From: Hyphomonas sp. Mor2
GTDB lineage: Bacteria; Pseudomonadota; Alphaproteobacteria; Caulobacterales; Hyphomonadaceae
Direction of reading: 5' to 3'
Assembly: GCF_001854405.1 (NCBI RefSeq)
Contig: NZ_CP017718.1
Location: forward strand, 868,001-932,000
Length of the DNA stretch: 64,000 nucleotides
This document shows positions 46,603 to 55,518 of the stretch, piece by piece; the first letter of the stretch is position 1, and every line of letters begins with the position of its first letter. A program made the translations under genes and the position numbers. A model generated the notes under the pieces. That model made no database searches, was not told the origin of the DNA, and was given only the letters and a program-made list of their open reading frames with translations.

Positions 46603-47907
46603 ATGACGTCTTCTTCGCCGACCCTGCAGGCGCAACCCAGCGCCACCCACACCCAGTCGCGGACTTATGTCCTGATCATTTTGACGCTGGTTTACACGTT
46701 CAATCATATTGATCGCCAAATCCTGGTCATCCTGCTGGAGCCCATCAAGGCTGATCTTGGGTTGAGCGACGGCCAGTTAGGTCTCCTCTCAGGTCTGGCC
46801 TTTGCCGCGTTTTATGCCACGCTGGGTATTCCAATTGCGATGTGGGCTGATCGCGGTGATCGCCGGTCAATCATTGCCCTGGCGCTGACTATTTGGTCGG
46901 GCATGACTGCGCTTTCGGGGTTCGCTCAGAACTTTTGGCATCTGCTTCTTGCCCGCATGGGCGTTGGCGTTGGTGAGGCAGGCGGAACGCCGCCAGCGAC
47001 GTCGATGATATCCGACCTCTATGCGCCCCACGAACGCGCCACGGCGCTCGGTATTTACACCACTGGTATCGGTTTGGGTATTCTCGCCGGCTTCATCATG
47101 GGCGGTTATGTTTACGAAGCCTGGGGCTGGCGGGTCGCCTTTTTCGTGGCTGGCGTGCCGGGGCTCGTCCTTGCGGCTGTTGTGCGCTTTACCTTGAAAG
47201 AGCCAGTGCGCGGCGCGGTAGAACAGCGACAGGATGAGGGCGAAGCGCCGACCTTGTTCGAGACGTTGAAATTCATCGGCGGACAGTCTTCCTTTCTCTG
47301 GCTCCTGTTCGGGTGCAGCTTGATCTGTGTTTCAGCGAACGGTTTCCTGGTTTTCACGTCGAGCCATCTGCAGCGCACCTATGAGGTGGGCCCGGGCGAC
47401 GTCGCCGCGCCGCTCGGCCTCTTGATCGGCGGGGTCGGCGGCGTCGGCGCTGTCGTGCTGGGACTGATTTGCGATCGGTTGTCGCGAAAGAACCTGATCT
47501 GGCGGCCACTCATCATCGCAGTCTGCGCCGCCATTGCGCTGCCATTTGCCTGGTTCTTCCTGCAAGCCGATACGATCATGGCGGCCTATGCCTGGAACGT
47601 CGTACCAAGCTTCATCGGGCTCGTTTACGCGAGCGTCGCTTATACCGCGTCGCAGGAGCTTGTCGGTCTGCGAATGCGGGCCTTCGCGGCGGCATTCATG
47701 CTCTTGTGCTTGACCTTGATTGGCATTGGTGGCGGCCCAACGATTGTCGGCGTCCTTAGCGACTGGATGGCAAATGCCGGTCACGTAACGCCGCTCAAGG
47801 CGGCATTGGAGTTCATGTTGCTGCTCAACGCGTTCAGCATCCTTGCGCTTGTTTTGTCGGCGCGGACCTATTCTCGAGATGCCGAACGCGCTGCTAAGAT
47901 GTCATGA
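46603..47907 (+). CDS. MFS transporter (spinster-like)
   Basis: A 434-residue, 12-span major facilitator protein. NHIDRQILVILLEPIKADLGLSDGQLGLL and WADRGDRRSIIALAL (the motif A loop between spans 2 and 3) match the spinster-like group common in Hyphomonadaceae and sphingomonads next to TonB receptors. It would carry the receptor's ligand or a breakdown product across the inner membrane. It overlaps the hydrolase gene by 4 nt (ATGA). Confidence 0.88.
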   Translation: MTSSSPTLQAQPSATHTQSRTYVLIILTLVYTFNHIDRQILVILLEPIKADLGLSDGQLGLLSGLAFAAFYATLGIPIAMWADRGDRRSIIALALTIWSGMTALSGFAQNFWHLLLARMGVGVGEAGGTPPATSMISDLYAPHERATALGIYTTGIGLGILAGFIMGGYVYEAWGWRVAFFVAGVPGLVLAAVVRFTLKEPVRGAVEQRQDEGEAPTLFETLKFIGGQSSFLWLLFGCSLICVSANGFLVFTSSHLQRTYEVGPGDVAAPLGLLIGGVGGVGAVVLGLICDRLSRKNLIWRPLIIAVCAAIALPFAWFFLQADTIMAAYAWNVVPSFIGLVYASVAYTASQELVGLRMRAFAAAFMLLCLTLIGIGGGPTIVGVLSDWMANAGHVTPLKAALEFMLLLNAFSILALVLSARTYSRDAERAAKMS

Positions 47908-48761
47908 TGACCGGCGATATCTTTTATCGAAGCGGAGACGAGCTGACGCTCTATGCGCGCGCCTATGGCGATCCCGATGCACCGCTCGCCGCTTTGTGCA
48001 TGCATGGCCTGACGCGCAACCACAAAGACTTCGAGCCGATGATCGCGGCGCTTGGCCATCAACATCGCTATATCAGTGTCGACGTTCGGGGCCGGGGTCG
48101 ATCGAACCGATGTGATGATTCCAGCCTGTACAATCCGGCGCAGTATGCTGACGATATGATCGCGCTGCTCGATCATCTCGGCCTCGCTCGTGTGGTGCTG
48201 ATCGGGACGTCTATGGGCGGTCTGATGTCCATGCTGCTCATGGACAGGATCCCCGAACGAATTGCGGGCGTCATCCTCAACGATATTGGTCCGATTCCAG
48301 ATCCGTCTGGCCTTGCTCGTATTTCAGCCTATGCCACGAAGACGCCCGTTTATACCGATTGGTCGGCTGCGGCGGTGGCAATCGCAGAAACCCAAAACGT
48401 CGCTTATCAAGACTATACATCTGCCGACTGGGAGGCATTTGCCCACCGGACCTGTCGACGAGAAGAGGACGGAACAATTGTGCCGGATTACGATCCGAAG
48501 ATCATGGATCAGTTCTCGATCGAGCCACCCAGCCGGATGATGAAATTCGCGATGTGGCGGCTGTTCGGTAAGCTGAAATCGCGGCCACTTTTGATCTTGC
48601 GTGGTGAGGACTCCGACATTCTCACCTCAAAAATGGCCGCGCGCATGCACCGGCGCCATCGCGGTAGCCACCTCGTCTATATTCCCCGGCGGGGGCATGC
48701 GCCAATGCTCGATGAGCCCTCAGCGGTTGAGGCAATCTCAGATTTTTTGAGCCGATTCTAA
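47904..48761 (+). CDS. Alpha/beta hydrolase
   Basis: A 285-residue hydrolase. CMHGLTRNHKDFEPMI gives the oxyanion loop, GTSMGGLMSML the nucleophile elbow (Ser), and GHAPMLDEPSAV the catalytic His; the acid is probably the Asp of ILRGEDSDIL. It probably cleaves an ester or lactone brought in by the MFS transporter, with which it overlaps by 4 nt. Substrate unknown; there is no signal peptide. Confidence 0.88.
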   Translation: MMTGDIFYRSGDELTLYARAYGDPDAPLAALCMHGLTRNHKDFEPMIAALGHQHRYISVDVRGRGRSNRCDDSSLYNPAQYADDMIALLDHLGLARVVLIGTSMGGLMSMLLMDRIPERIAGVILNDIGPIPDPSGLARISAYATKTPVYTDWSAAAVAIAETQNVAYQDYTSADWEAFAHRTCRREEDGTIVPDYDPKIMDQFSIEPPSRMMKFAMWRLFGKLKSRPLLILRGEDSDILTSKMAARMHRRHRGSHLVYIPRRGHAPMLDEPSAVEAISDFLSRF

Positions 48762-48909
48762 GCAGCGCGTACCATTGGCAGAAATGTCCTCGAAACCGAG
48801 GTCAGCTTCTGACAATATCCAGCTGACATTTGCATGACCAGATTTCGTCATAGATCGCGCCTATTCAATTTGAAGGGCCCTACACCCAAACACGAAACTG
48901 GAATTCAGA

Positions 48910-49638
48910 TTGTTCAGCTCAGAGAAAACACCTTCCAAGTCGGCCGTTCTTTACGCGATCGGAGACGTGCATGGCGAAGCTTCTCGATTACGCAGATTGC
49001 ACAGTCTGATCGAAGAACGACATGACATATTGTATGGCGGACGCAAGAAGCGGCTGATCCATCTGGGTGATTATGTTGATCGAGGCAGCGACAGCGCAGG
49101 CGTGATCGAGTCGCTGATAAAGGCGCAAGACCGAATGGGGCGTGACTGCGTTTGCCTGCAAGGCAACCACGAAGCCATGATGCTGAATGGCTTGCAAGCG
49201 ACCGGTCCGACGGATTACGAGACTTGGTTGATGAATGGCGGCGAGGAGACCGTAGCGAGCTATCGCCTGTCCGGGGCCTATCCGATACCGAAATCGCATA
49301 TCAAATGGCTCAAAGCGCTTCCCAAGATTCATGTCGAGTCTGATGACAAACTGATATTCGTCCATGCCGGTATAAACCCGGTCGAGTTTCCGGATGAGCG
49401 CGAGGAAGTTTATTTATGGACTCGGTCGCCACAATTCTTCGATGTCGCCGGCTGGCGGAATTCAACGCTGGATGGATGGACGGTGGTGCACGGACACACG
49501 CCCACAGACGACTTCTACCCGGACCAGATTCAGGCGCGTTCGAAGCGTATCAACATTGATACAGGTGCCGTTTTCGGGGGGCGCCTGACCGCTGCTATCT
49601 TTGATGGCGAAGCGCCGGTGAGTTTCATCTACGCCTAG
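48910..49638 (+). CDS. PPP-family metallophosphatase (protein phosphatase-like)
   Basis: A 242-residue calcineurin-like phosphatase with all PPP motifs: AIGDVHG, HLGDYVDRG, LQGNHE, VHAG and VVHGHTP. This set is shared by bacterial Ser/Thr protein phosphatases (PrpA/PrpB) and symmetrical diadenosine tetraphosphatases. The frame starts with TTG at 48910; the true start is uncertain by a few codons because the first motif lies near residue 17. Its stop overlaps by 4 nt with the convergent Ser/Thr kinase gene, so dephosphorylation of that kinase's targets is an attractive guess. Confidence 0.85.
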   Translation: MFSSEKTPSKSAVLYAIGDVHGEASRLRRLHSLIEERHDILYGGRKKRLIHLGDYVDRGSDSAGVIESLIKAQDRMGRDCVCLQGNHEAMMLNGLQATGPTDYETWLMNGGEETVASYRLSGAYPIPKSHIKWLKALPKIHVESDDKLIFVHAGINPVEFPDEREEVYLWTRSPQFFDVAGWRNSTLDGWTVVHGHTPTDDFYPDQIQARSKRINIDTGAVFGGRLTAAIFDGEAPVSFIYA

Positions 49639-52028
49639 TCGGTGCGACAGCCATATTCCGCCTGGCGTGCGGCGACTTCGGGAATCCAGACTTCTTGTTC
49701 GAGTTCGGTCAACGTATCTCCCTCCAGAAGCGCGCCCAGTTCGGCGGAAGACAGGGCGAGCGCGTCGCAAGCCCGCGTGTTCTGATTGGCTTTCTGGAAG
49801 ACGATGGCGGCGGTTTTCAGCGAGCCAGCATAATCGCGGCGATGACCGAGCGTGTCGGGGAAGTCGGCGATGACGCTGCGGCGAATCTCGAGGGCCTCTT
49901 CGGTTGCAGAGAGGGCTTTGGCAGCGTCCCCAAACTCGATCTCCACGCGCCCCAACATTTCCAACTGAGTCGCGACATAGCCTCGGCCTGAGGCATCCCT
50001 TGGGTCGCCATCACGCAGGGTTTCGGCAATCTCGACCGCTTCTCGACCGCGTGCGAGCGCTTCGGGACCGTTCTCGAGTTGCAGTTGCGCCATCACCAAT
50101 GGCCCGAGCGCGGTCATCTTCTGCAGGTTGTAATAGTAAGCAGAAGTGTCCGACGCGAGGATCGTATCGTAATTGGCAATTGCAAACTCCAGAGGCTCGA
50201 CCGCCTGCGCCCATTGCTGAGTATCTGAATAGGCCTCCCCCTCGAGCCGCGCAAAATAGGCCATTCGGGAGTTTCGGCGCTGTGGCGCCTCATCATATGT
50301 GCTTGCCGCCAGTTCTTGGCGGAAGCGTTTTGCGTCGGCGATGGCGGTCTCATAATCATTTTCGTACATGAGGATTTTCACGCGATCGGTCCGCGAATTC
50401 CAAAGCCTGAAATAGAGGCGCGTGTCTTCAGCCCCGGGCAGGCTCATCCCGCGTGCAATCAAGGCCAGGCCTTCTTCATTGGTCTTTCGGGCCGACGCGA
50501 CATCCAGTTGATAGGTCAGCTCCTGGTTCGCCTTGAGCCGTTTTACCCAGGCCATTTCATCGATCGCGGCAACCGAATCGGGTGTGCGCGCGAGCAAGCT
50601 ATCCAGCGCCTCCTCGGCTTGTAACAAAAGGCTGTAGGACGTTTCGGTGTCGCCGAAATTTGCGACACCAAGCCCACCATACAAATCGGAGAGGCGCGTG
50701 TTCTGAATCGCAATGTCGAGGAGAACATCGTCCGGGGCGTTGGGGTCGGTGGCCAATTCCTCGACATAGTCTTTGACGATCCCGGCCAGGTTTTGACGCG
50801 CTTCCAATGTGCCTGGAATTTGCTCGATAGCATCATAGACATCGATGATCACAGTTTTGCTGAGCGAGCGGGCCTGCTCAAATCGGGCATTGGCGCCCGC
50901 GAGCGCCGTTTCTGCGCGGTTATATTGGTACGAGGTGACTGCCAGCGCGCCAGCGAGCCCCATGAATGCAACTACACCGACGGAAACCGCCATTGAGTTG
51001 CGGCGTAGGAATTTGGCGAAGCGATATCCGGACCCGTTGCCGCGGGCGTCGACAGGGTAGCCCGAGCGTTGGTTGCCGAGATCTTCTATCAAGGCATCAA
51101 CCGAAGGGTAGCGATCCCCTGGCGCGGTCGCGGCGGCTTTAGCAATGATCGCCGCCAGGTCGGCGTCTGGGCTCTGACGCTGAAGCAGGGACTCGAGCAG
51201 TTTGCCGAGTGAGTAGACATCCGAGAGTGTGTTGGAGGGCGCGCCTTCGGCCCGTTCGGGGGCACCATAGCCAGGCGTAAAGCTCAACGATGCCAATGAC
51301 TTGCTGTCCGAGTTGGCATGTTCTGCGAGCAAGTCTTCATCTGCCTGCGGCTTGGCGATGCCGAAATCGATCAGTTTCACGGTGCCCGCCTGAGTGACGA
51401 GGACATTGGAAGGGGTGAGGTCGCGATGCACGATCAGGTTCTGGTGGGCATGTCTGACCGCGGCGCAGACGTCTCGAAATATCCAGACGCGATCTGCCGT
51501 GTCCAAATCACGCTCATCCGCCCAATCGGTAATTGGCATTCCGTCAACGAACTCCATGACGAAATAGGGCGAACCGTCCTCCAGCGCGCCGCCATCCAGC
51601 AATCGGGCAATATTCGGGTGGGTCAGGTCGGCAAGGATCTGTCGCTCGCGCTCAAACCGCGCAATCAAACTGTCGCTGAGCACGCCAGGACGAATGACTT
51701 TGATCGCCGCCGTTTGCTCAAAATCCCCGGTATCACGCTCCCCGCGATAGACGGCGCCCATGCCGCCTCGGCCGATTAGGTCGCCGATTTTGTACGATCC
51801 GGCGCGTTCGGGGGCAGGCGTTTCTCCGAGGTCCTGGTTGGCGCCGCCAGTGCGTAGGACTCGGCCAGCGGACCCGTCGGCATTCAGCAGGGATACAACC
51901 CGTTCGTACAGGGCTGTGTCCGAGCCCGTTTGCGCTTTTAACCAAGCGATGCGATCGCTGCTCGCTTGTTCGAATGCCTCAGATACGAGCGCCAGCGCGC
52001 GTTGTTCCAATGCATCAGCCTCTGACAT
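49635..52028 (-). CDS. Ser/Thr protein kinase with transmembrane segment and TPR-like periplasmic tail
   Basis: A 797-residue Hanks-type kinase. Residues 1-60 form the helical leader common in kinases coupled to ECF43 sigma factors; the kinase domain spans about 79-320 with GRGGMGAVYRG, Lys110, HRDLTPSN (Asp203) and DFGIA (221-225). The Lys usually found in HRDLK is Thr204. One span at about 346-366 is followed by a long helical region with TPR-like repeats, predicted to be periplasmic and to sense a signal. It overlaps the sigma factor gene by 14 nt and probably phosphorylates it. Confidence 0.9.
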   Translation of the reverse strand: MSEADALEQRALALVSEAFEQASSDRIAWLKAQTGSDTALYERVVSLLNADGSAGRVLRTGGANQDLGETPAPERAGSYKIGDLIGRGGMGAVYRGERDTGDFEQTAAIKVIRPGVLSDSLIARFERERQILADLTHPNIARLLDGGALEDGSPYFVMEFVDGMPITDWADERDLDTADRVWIFRDVCAAVRHAHQNLIVHRDLTPSNVLVTQAGTVKLIDFGIAKPQADEDLLAEHANSDSKSLASLSFTPGYGAPERAEGAPSNTLSDVYSLGKLLESLLQRQSPDADLAAIIAKAAATAPGDRYPSVDALIEDLGNQRSGYPVDARGNGSGYRFAKFLRRNSMAVSVGVVAFMGLAGALAVTSYQYNRAETALAGANARFEQARSLSKTVIIDVYDAIEQIPGTLEARQNLAGIVKDYVEELATDPNAPDDVLLDIAIQNTRLSDLYGGLGVANFGDTETSYSLLLQAEEALDSLLARTPDSVAAIDEMAWVKRLKANQELTYQLDVASARKTNEEGLALIARGMSLPGAEDTRLYFRLWNSRTDRVKILMYENDYETAIADAKRFRQELAASTYDEAPQRRNSRMAYFARLEGEAYSDTQQWAQAVEPLEFAIANYDTILASDTSAYYYNLQKMTALGPLVMAQLQLENGPEALARGREAVEIAETLRDGDPRDASGRGYVATQLEMLGRVEIEFGDAAKALSATEEALEIRRSVIADFPDTLGHRRDYAGSLKTAAIVFQKANQNTRACDALALSSAELGALLEGDTLTELEQEVWIPEVAARQAEYGCRTD

Positions 52029-52587
52029 CTTGCCCCTCCTTCATTGCATCCAGGAGCCAGGCACGTGCGACACGCCATTGGCGTTTCACCGTCGACTCCG
52101 ATGTGCCCACAACCTCTGATATCTCCGGCAGGCTCATGCCGCCAAAGTATCGAAGCTCGACGATGCCGGCTTTGTCCGCATCGATGACTGCCAGCCGGAT
52201 CAGGGCTTTTTCAAGCAGATCAATGTCCAGTCTTTGCTCGACGCCTTCCAGCCGGGTCACCAGAGTCACCTTGTGGTGGTGTCGCTTGTCCGACTTCTTC
52301 TTCCGCGCATGATCGATGAGCACCCGCCGCATGGCGCGGGCGGAAAGCGCGAGGAAATGACTCTTGTCGACCCAGTCTATTTGATCCAGGCGGATCAGAC
52401 GCAATGTGGCTTCATTGACGAGGTCGCCAGTGGACAGAGAATTGTTGCTTTCGGCACGTAGCAGTGCTGCTGAAACTTGCCGAAGCTCACTGTAAAGCAG
52501 CGCGAATAGCTGATCACGTGCGTTTGTGTCGCCCGATCTCCAGGCTTTCAAGAGTGCTTTGGAATCCGTTTCGCTCACATTTTTCAT
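52015..52587 (-). CDS. ECF sigma factor (ECF43-like)
   Basis: A 190-residue sigma factor with regions 2 (about residues 15-85, DLVNEATLRLIRL) and 4 (about 130-182, VELRYFGGMSLPEISEVVG and STVKRQWRVARAWL). It belongs to the group annotated as TIGR02999-like/ECF43, whose members (EcfP of Vibrio parahaemolyticus, EcfK of Xanthomonas citri) are activated by Thr phosphorylation in region 2 by the adjacent kinase. Thr61 takes the place of the usual aromatic residue in region 2.2 and is a candidate site. The following kinase gene overlaps it by 14 nt. Confidence 0.88.
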   Translation of the reverse strand: MKNVSETDSKALLKAWRSGDTNARDQLFALLYSELRQVSAALLRAESNNSLSTGDLVNEATLRLIRLDQIDWVDKSHFLALSARAMRRVLIDHARKKKSDKRHHHKVTLVTRLEGVEQRLDIDLLEKALIRLAVIDADKAGIVELRYFGGMSLPEISEVVGTSESTVKRQWRVARAWLLDAMKEGQDVRG

Positions 52588-52631
52588 CCTACCCCACGCG
52601 CGAAGACTAGTGGCAATAATCCCTCAAACAC

Positions 52632-52645
52632 AAGGGCTAGCCCTT
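52632..52645. promoter_or_regulatory. 14-bp palindrome between the sigma factor gene and the divergent operon
   Basis: AAGGGCTAGCCCTT is a perfect palindrome in the 175-nt gap between the ECF gene and the eight-gene operon, 45 nt from the sigma factor start. Placement between the two divergent units makes it a candidate operator. Confidence 0.35.
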
Positions 52646-52762
52646 TCCTGGGTGGCGATATTTAGACGCTGACCCGGTTATCCTCATTCTTGCGCCTACT
52701 CAGATATGGCCCGCTGTTCTGATGGCGTGCCGCATATGAAATCGAGGCGAAAGGTCGATCAA

Positions 52763-53209
52763 ATGAGACACGCACTAACGCTCTTCCCGCTGCTACTGGT
52801 ACCGGTCCTGGTCTATAATCTGATCGCAATATTTGGCGGCGGGGGAGGGGACGCCGCGATTTCGCCGGCGCTGTCCAGTCTGGATAGTAGCCTGATCCGA
52901 ATGCCGATGATCTCAGGCGTGCGCTGGGAGTTCAGCGTCGGCGACGGCGTGCTGTTCCTCGGCTTCGTGATGCTCTTCATCGAAGTCATCAAAGCCACCA
53001 GCACGCGATCGACGGCGATCATGAACCATGCGGCCTCCATGTTCGTGCTGATGTTCTGCGTGTTCGAGTTCCTTCTGTTCAAGAGCTTCGCCACGTCCGA
53101 ATTCTTCATGCTGACCATGATGTGTTTCCTGGATGTCCTCGCGGGCGCCATGGTCACCATCGTTTCGGCACGCCGTGACTTCGGAGTTGGCGACGGATTT
53201 TCCGGATAA
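52763..53209 (+). CDS. Four-span membrane protein, unrecognised
   Basis: A 148-residue protein with four hydrophobic segments (about residues 4-24, 54-74, 85-105 and 112-132) and a glycine-rich loop after the first. This ATG has AAAGG 8 nt upstream; earlier in-frame starts at 52706 and 52736 would add polar residues. First gene of the zinc-ribbon/kinase operon. No family recognised. Confidence 0.7.
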   Translation: MRHALTLFPLLLVPVLVYNLIAIFGGGGGDAAISPALSSLDSSLIRMPMISGVRWEFSVGDGVLFLGFVMLFIEVIKATSTRSTAIMNHAASMFVLMFCVFEFLLFKSFATSEFFMLTMMCFLDVLAGAMVTIVSARRDFGVGDGFSG

Positions 53210-53293
53210 GCCGCGGGGCCAGAAAATTTCTTTGACCCGATCCCCCGCAACTCTGCGCCTTCCCCAATAGACGGGTAATTTGAGGACAACACC

Positions 53294-53845
53294 ATGCCGG
53301 AGACTTTGAACCAGATCCCACCTGAAGCGTGGCCACTGATCGACTTGCTGTTCAACATCACAATGGTGACCGTAGCGGTCTGGCTCGCGATTACTGTCTT
53401 TGTCTGGTGGCGCCGGAGCGCCTCCAATCTGACGCCGGTCAATGCCGGCAGCAAGAACAAGGACGCGCAACCCGATTTTCTCTCAGTTGATAACAAGGCG
53501 CGCGCCGAAGCCATCGAGCGCGGTGAGACATTCGACAAGGAAATCGAGCGACGGGAACGTGAAGAAGCCCGCGCCGCCGCCCGGGCGCATCGGCCAAGAC
53601 CAACCCTGAGCCAGAAACTGGCGCGCTTTGTCAGCTTCTTCATGTCGCTGTTCACGCTCGCGACCATGATATTTGGGGCGATTTTCCAGGTGACCCGCAT
53701 GGGCGACATGATGCGCGAATACTCCACCACGGAGCGCATCCTCACGGTGATCCAGAACCACCCGATCTCGTTCTCTGTCGCGGGGCTCGTGATCCTGTTC
53801 CAGATTTATCGCTTTTACGTAGACCGCAATTGGCAGGAGGGCTGA
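53294..53845 (+). CDS. Three-span membrane protein with charged central loop, unrecognised
   Basis: A 183-residue protein: span 1 at about residues 18-40, a highly charged helix (ERREREEARAAARAHRP) at about 75-105, then two spans at about 110-130 and 157-175. GAGGA lies 7 nt before the ATG. It is separated by only 3 nt from the SPFH gene, and the charged loop on one face of the membrane could be a docking site for it. No family recognised. Confidence 0.72.
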   Translation: MPETLNQIPPEAWPLIDLLFNITMVTVAVWLAITVFVWWRRSASNLTPVNAGSKNKDAQPDFLSVDNKARAEAIERGETFDKEIERREREEARAAARAHRPRPTLSQKLARFVSFFMSLFTLATMIFGAIFQVTRMGDMMREYSTTERILTVIQNHPISFSVAGLVILFQIYRFYVDRNWQEG

Positions 53846-53848
53846 TCC

Positions 53849-55516
53849 ATGGCCTCGGAACCACTCGTACTTACTGATCCCAATCTTCTTGCAGAATTTG
53901 TCCGCGAGAGTGAATTCAAGGGCTTCTTCGAAAAGCGTTTTGCGACGCCGCCGGATCTTGCTGCTCTCCTGTTTCGCAATGGCGAACTGATCGACACGTT
54001 CAAGGGTGCGCATTTCTCTGTCGGTGGCCTGGCCACGGCTGTGAAAAGTGTCGTCGGCGGGTCCACGCATATCGCGCTGATGCTCGCGGACCTGAAGCCT
54101 TTCTCGGTGCAATTCCCAGTCAAGGCCATGTCGAAGGACAGTGTCGAAGTTGCCGGCGTGGCAACGCTCGAGCTCCAGCTCAATCCTGACCGACCCGCCA
54201 ACATTCTCGGTTTGATGGGCGGGGTTTCTCGCCAGCAAACGGATGAAGGGACGGGCGATATTCCGGCCACCGGCAAGAATGCCCTGACGCGCTCTGACGT
54301 GGTCGAACGGATTGCACCGCACTTCAATGATCGCGTCTTCGAGGCGGCGATTGGCAGCGTCAATGCCGATGAGATCCGCGGTGAAACGGGTCTGCAGGAC
54401 AAGATTCAAGCTGACTTGATGACCGAAGCAGAGCGCATTTGCGGTGATCTTGGCGTCATGGTGCGGTCGGCGAGCGTGACCTGGGCAATGAATGCGGTCG
54501 AACGCGAGGCCTTTGAGCGTGCACAAGTTGCACGTCAACAAGAAGCCCTCGATTACGAGCTCGAATTGCTCACACGCGAAGTCGATCGCCAATCTGAAGC
54601 GACCCGTATCAAGGTCGCGTCGACTGTTGATCTCGCGAAGCTGGAAAATGCCAGCGAAGATGAACTGGCGCAGATGGTGCTGAAGAGCGAAGTCGAATTC
54701 CTCGACGCGCGCGAAGCGGCCACCCGCCGTCAGGAAATGGAAGCGCTCGCGCATGAGATCGAAGTGCTGCGCACAGAGCGGGCCGCCAAGATGGAGGGTC
54801 AACTCGCTGAGGCGACCCATCTTACTGATCTCACCAAGGAAGCTGCGCGGTTGCGGACAACGGAACGCGACATCGAGCTGCTGGATGCGAAACATATCGC
54901 GAAGATGAAAGAGGTTGGTGCGTTTTCCGATCAGGATATCGATGATCGTAAACAACGCATGGACCTCGAGATCAGCAAGATCGCAGCCAAACAATCGGCG
55001 GACAATTTGCGAACCCTGATGGAGTTGGAGCAAGGCGTCGAGGACAAGATCGCAGCGCGGGACATCAAGAAAGCGGATGCCGCTTCAGCCAACAAGATTG
55101 CTGAAGGGAAAGCGGACGCGGACAGCCGCGTGGCACAGCTGCAAGCGGGGGCCAAAATGACGCCGGAGCAGATCATGGCGATCAATGCGGGCCTGTCTCC
55201 AGATGTCGCGGATGTTCTCAAGGAACAAGCGCGCGCCAATGCAAAAGCTGGCGAGGACACAATGGAGTCTATGCGAGAGCTGATCAAAGGCGCTGCGGAA
55301 GAACGCGCGGCGAGCCGTGAGCATGAGCTAAACATCCTCAAGGCCGGGATGGCCGGGGCAAGTGGCGTCGCGCACGGCGCCGGTGGCAAAGAGAGCAGCG
55401 GTTCAAGCGATGACCTGGGTGAAACACCAACCATGGTGGATTGCCCCAAATGCGGTCGATCGCTGCCTGCCAAAGCCAATTTCTGCACTGGCTGCGGTCA
55501 CAAGATGCGGACCTGA
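53849..55516 (+). CDS. SPFH/band-7-like protein with coiled coil and C-terminal zinc ribbon
   Basis: A 555-residue protein. Residues ~20-215 look like an SPFH-type domain (FRNGELIDTFKGAHFSV, FPVKAMSKDSVEVAGVATLEL). Residues ~220-430 are predicted long helices rich in Glu/Ala/Lys, and residues 532-549 form a zinc ribbon with Cys532, Cys535, Cys546 and Cys549. No transmembrane segment is seen. The layout recalls Bacillus YdjI and related virion-core-like proteins of membrane-stress (PspA-linked) operons. It may form a ring or scaffold at the membrane with the two preceding small membrane proteins. Confidence 0.75.
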   Translation: MASEPLVLTDPNLLAEFVRESEFKGFFEKRFATPPDLAALLFRNGELIDTFKGAHFSVGGLATAVKSVVGGSTHIALMLADLKPFSVQFPVKAMSKDSVEVAGVATLELQLNPDRPANILGLMGGVSRQQTDEGTGDIPATGKNALTRSDVVERIAPHFNDRVFEAAIGSVNADEIRGETGLQDKIQADLMTEAERICGDLGVMVRSASVTWAMNAVEREAFERAQVARQQEALDYELELLTREVDRQSEATRIKVASTVDLAKLENASEDELAQMVLKSEVEFLDAREAATRRQEMEALAHEIEVLRTERAAKMEGQLAEATHLTDLTKEAARLRTTERDIELLDAKHIAKMKEVGAFSDQDIDDRKQRMDLEISKIAAKQSADNLRTLMELEQGVEDKIAARDIKKADAASANKIAEGKADADSRVAQLQAGAKMTPEQIMAINAGLSPDVADVLKEQARANAKAGEDTMESMRELIKGAAEERAASREHELNILKAGMAGASGVAHGAGGKESSGSSDDLGETPTMVDCPKCGRSLPAKANFCTGCGHKMRT

Positions 55517-55518
55517 TC

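Noticed and set aside
53483-55033. 516-codon open frame on the minus strand under the SPFH gene
   Set aside because: It mirrors the coding frame of a gene with clear domain structure and a zinc ribbon; its His/Arg/Phe-rich composition is that of a shadow and it has no recognisable motif.
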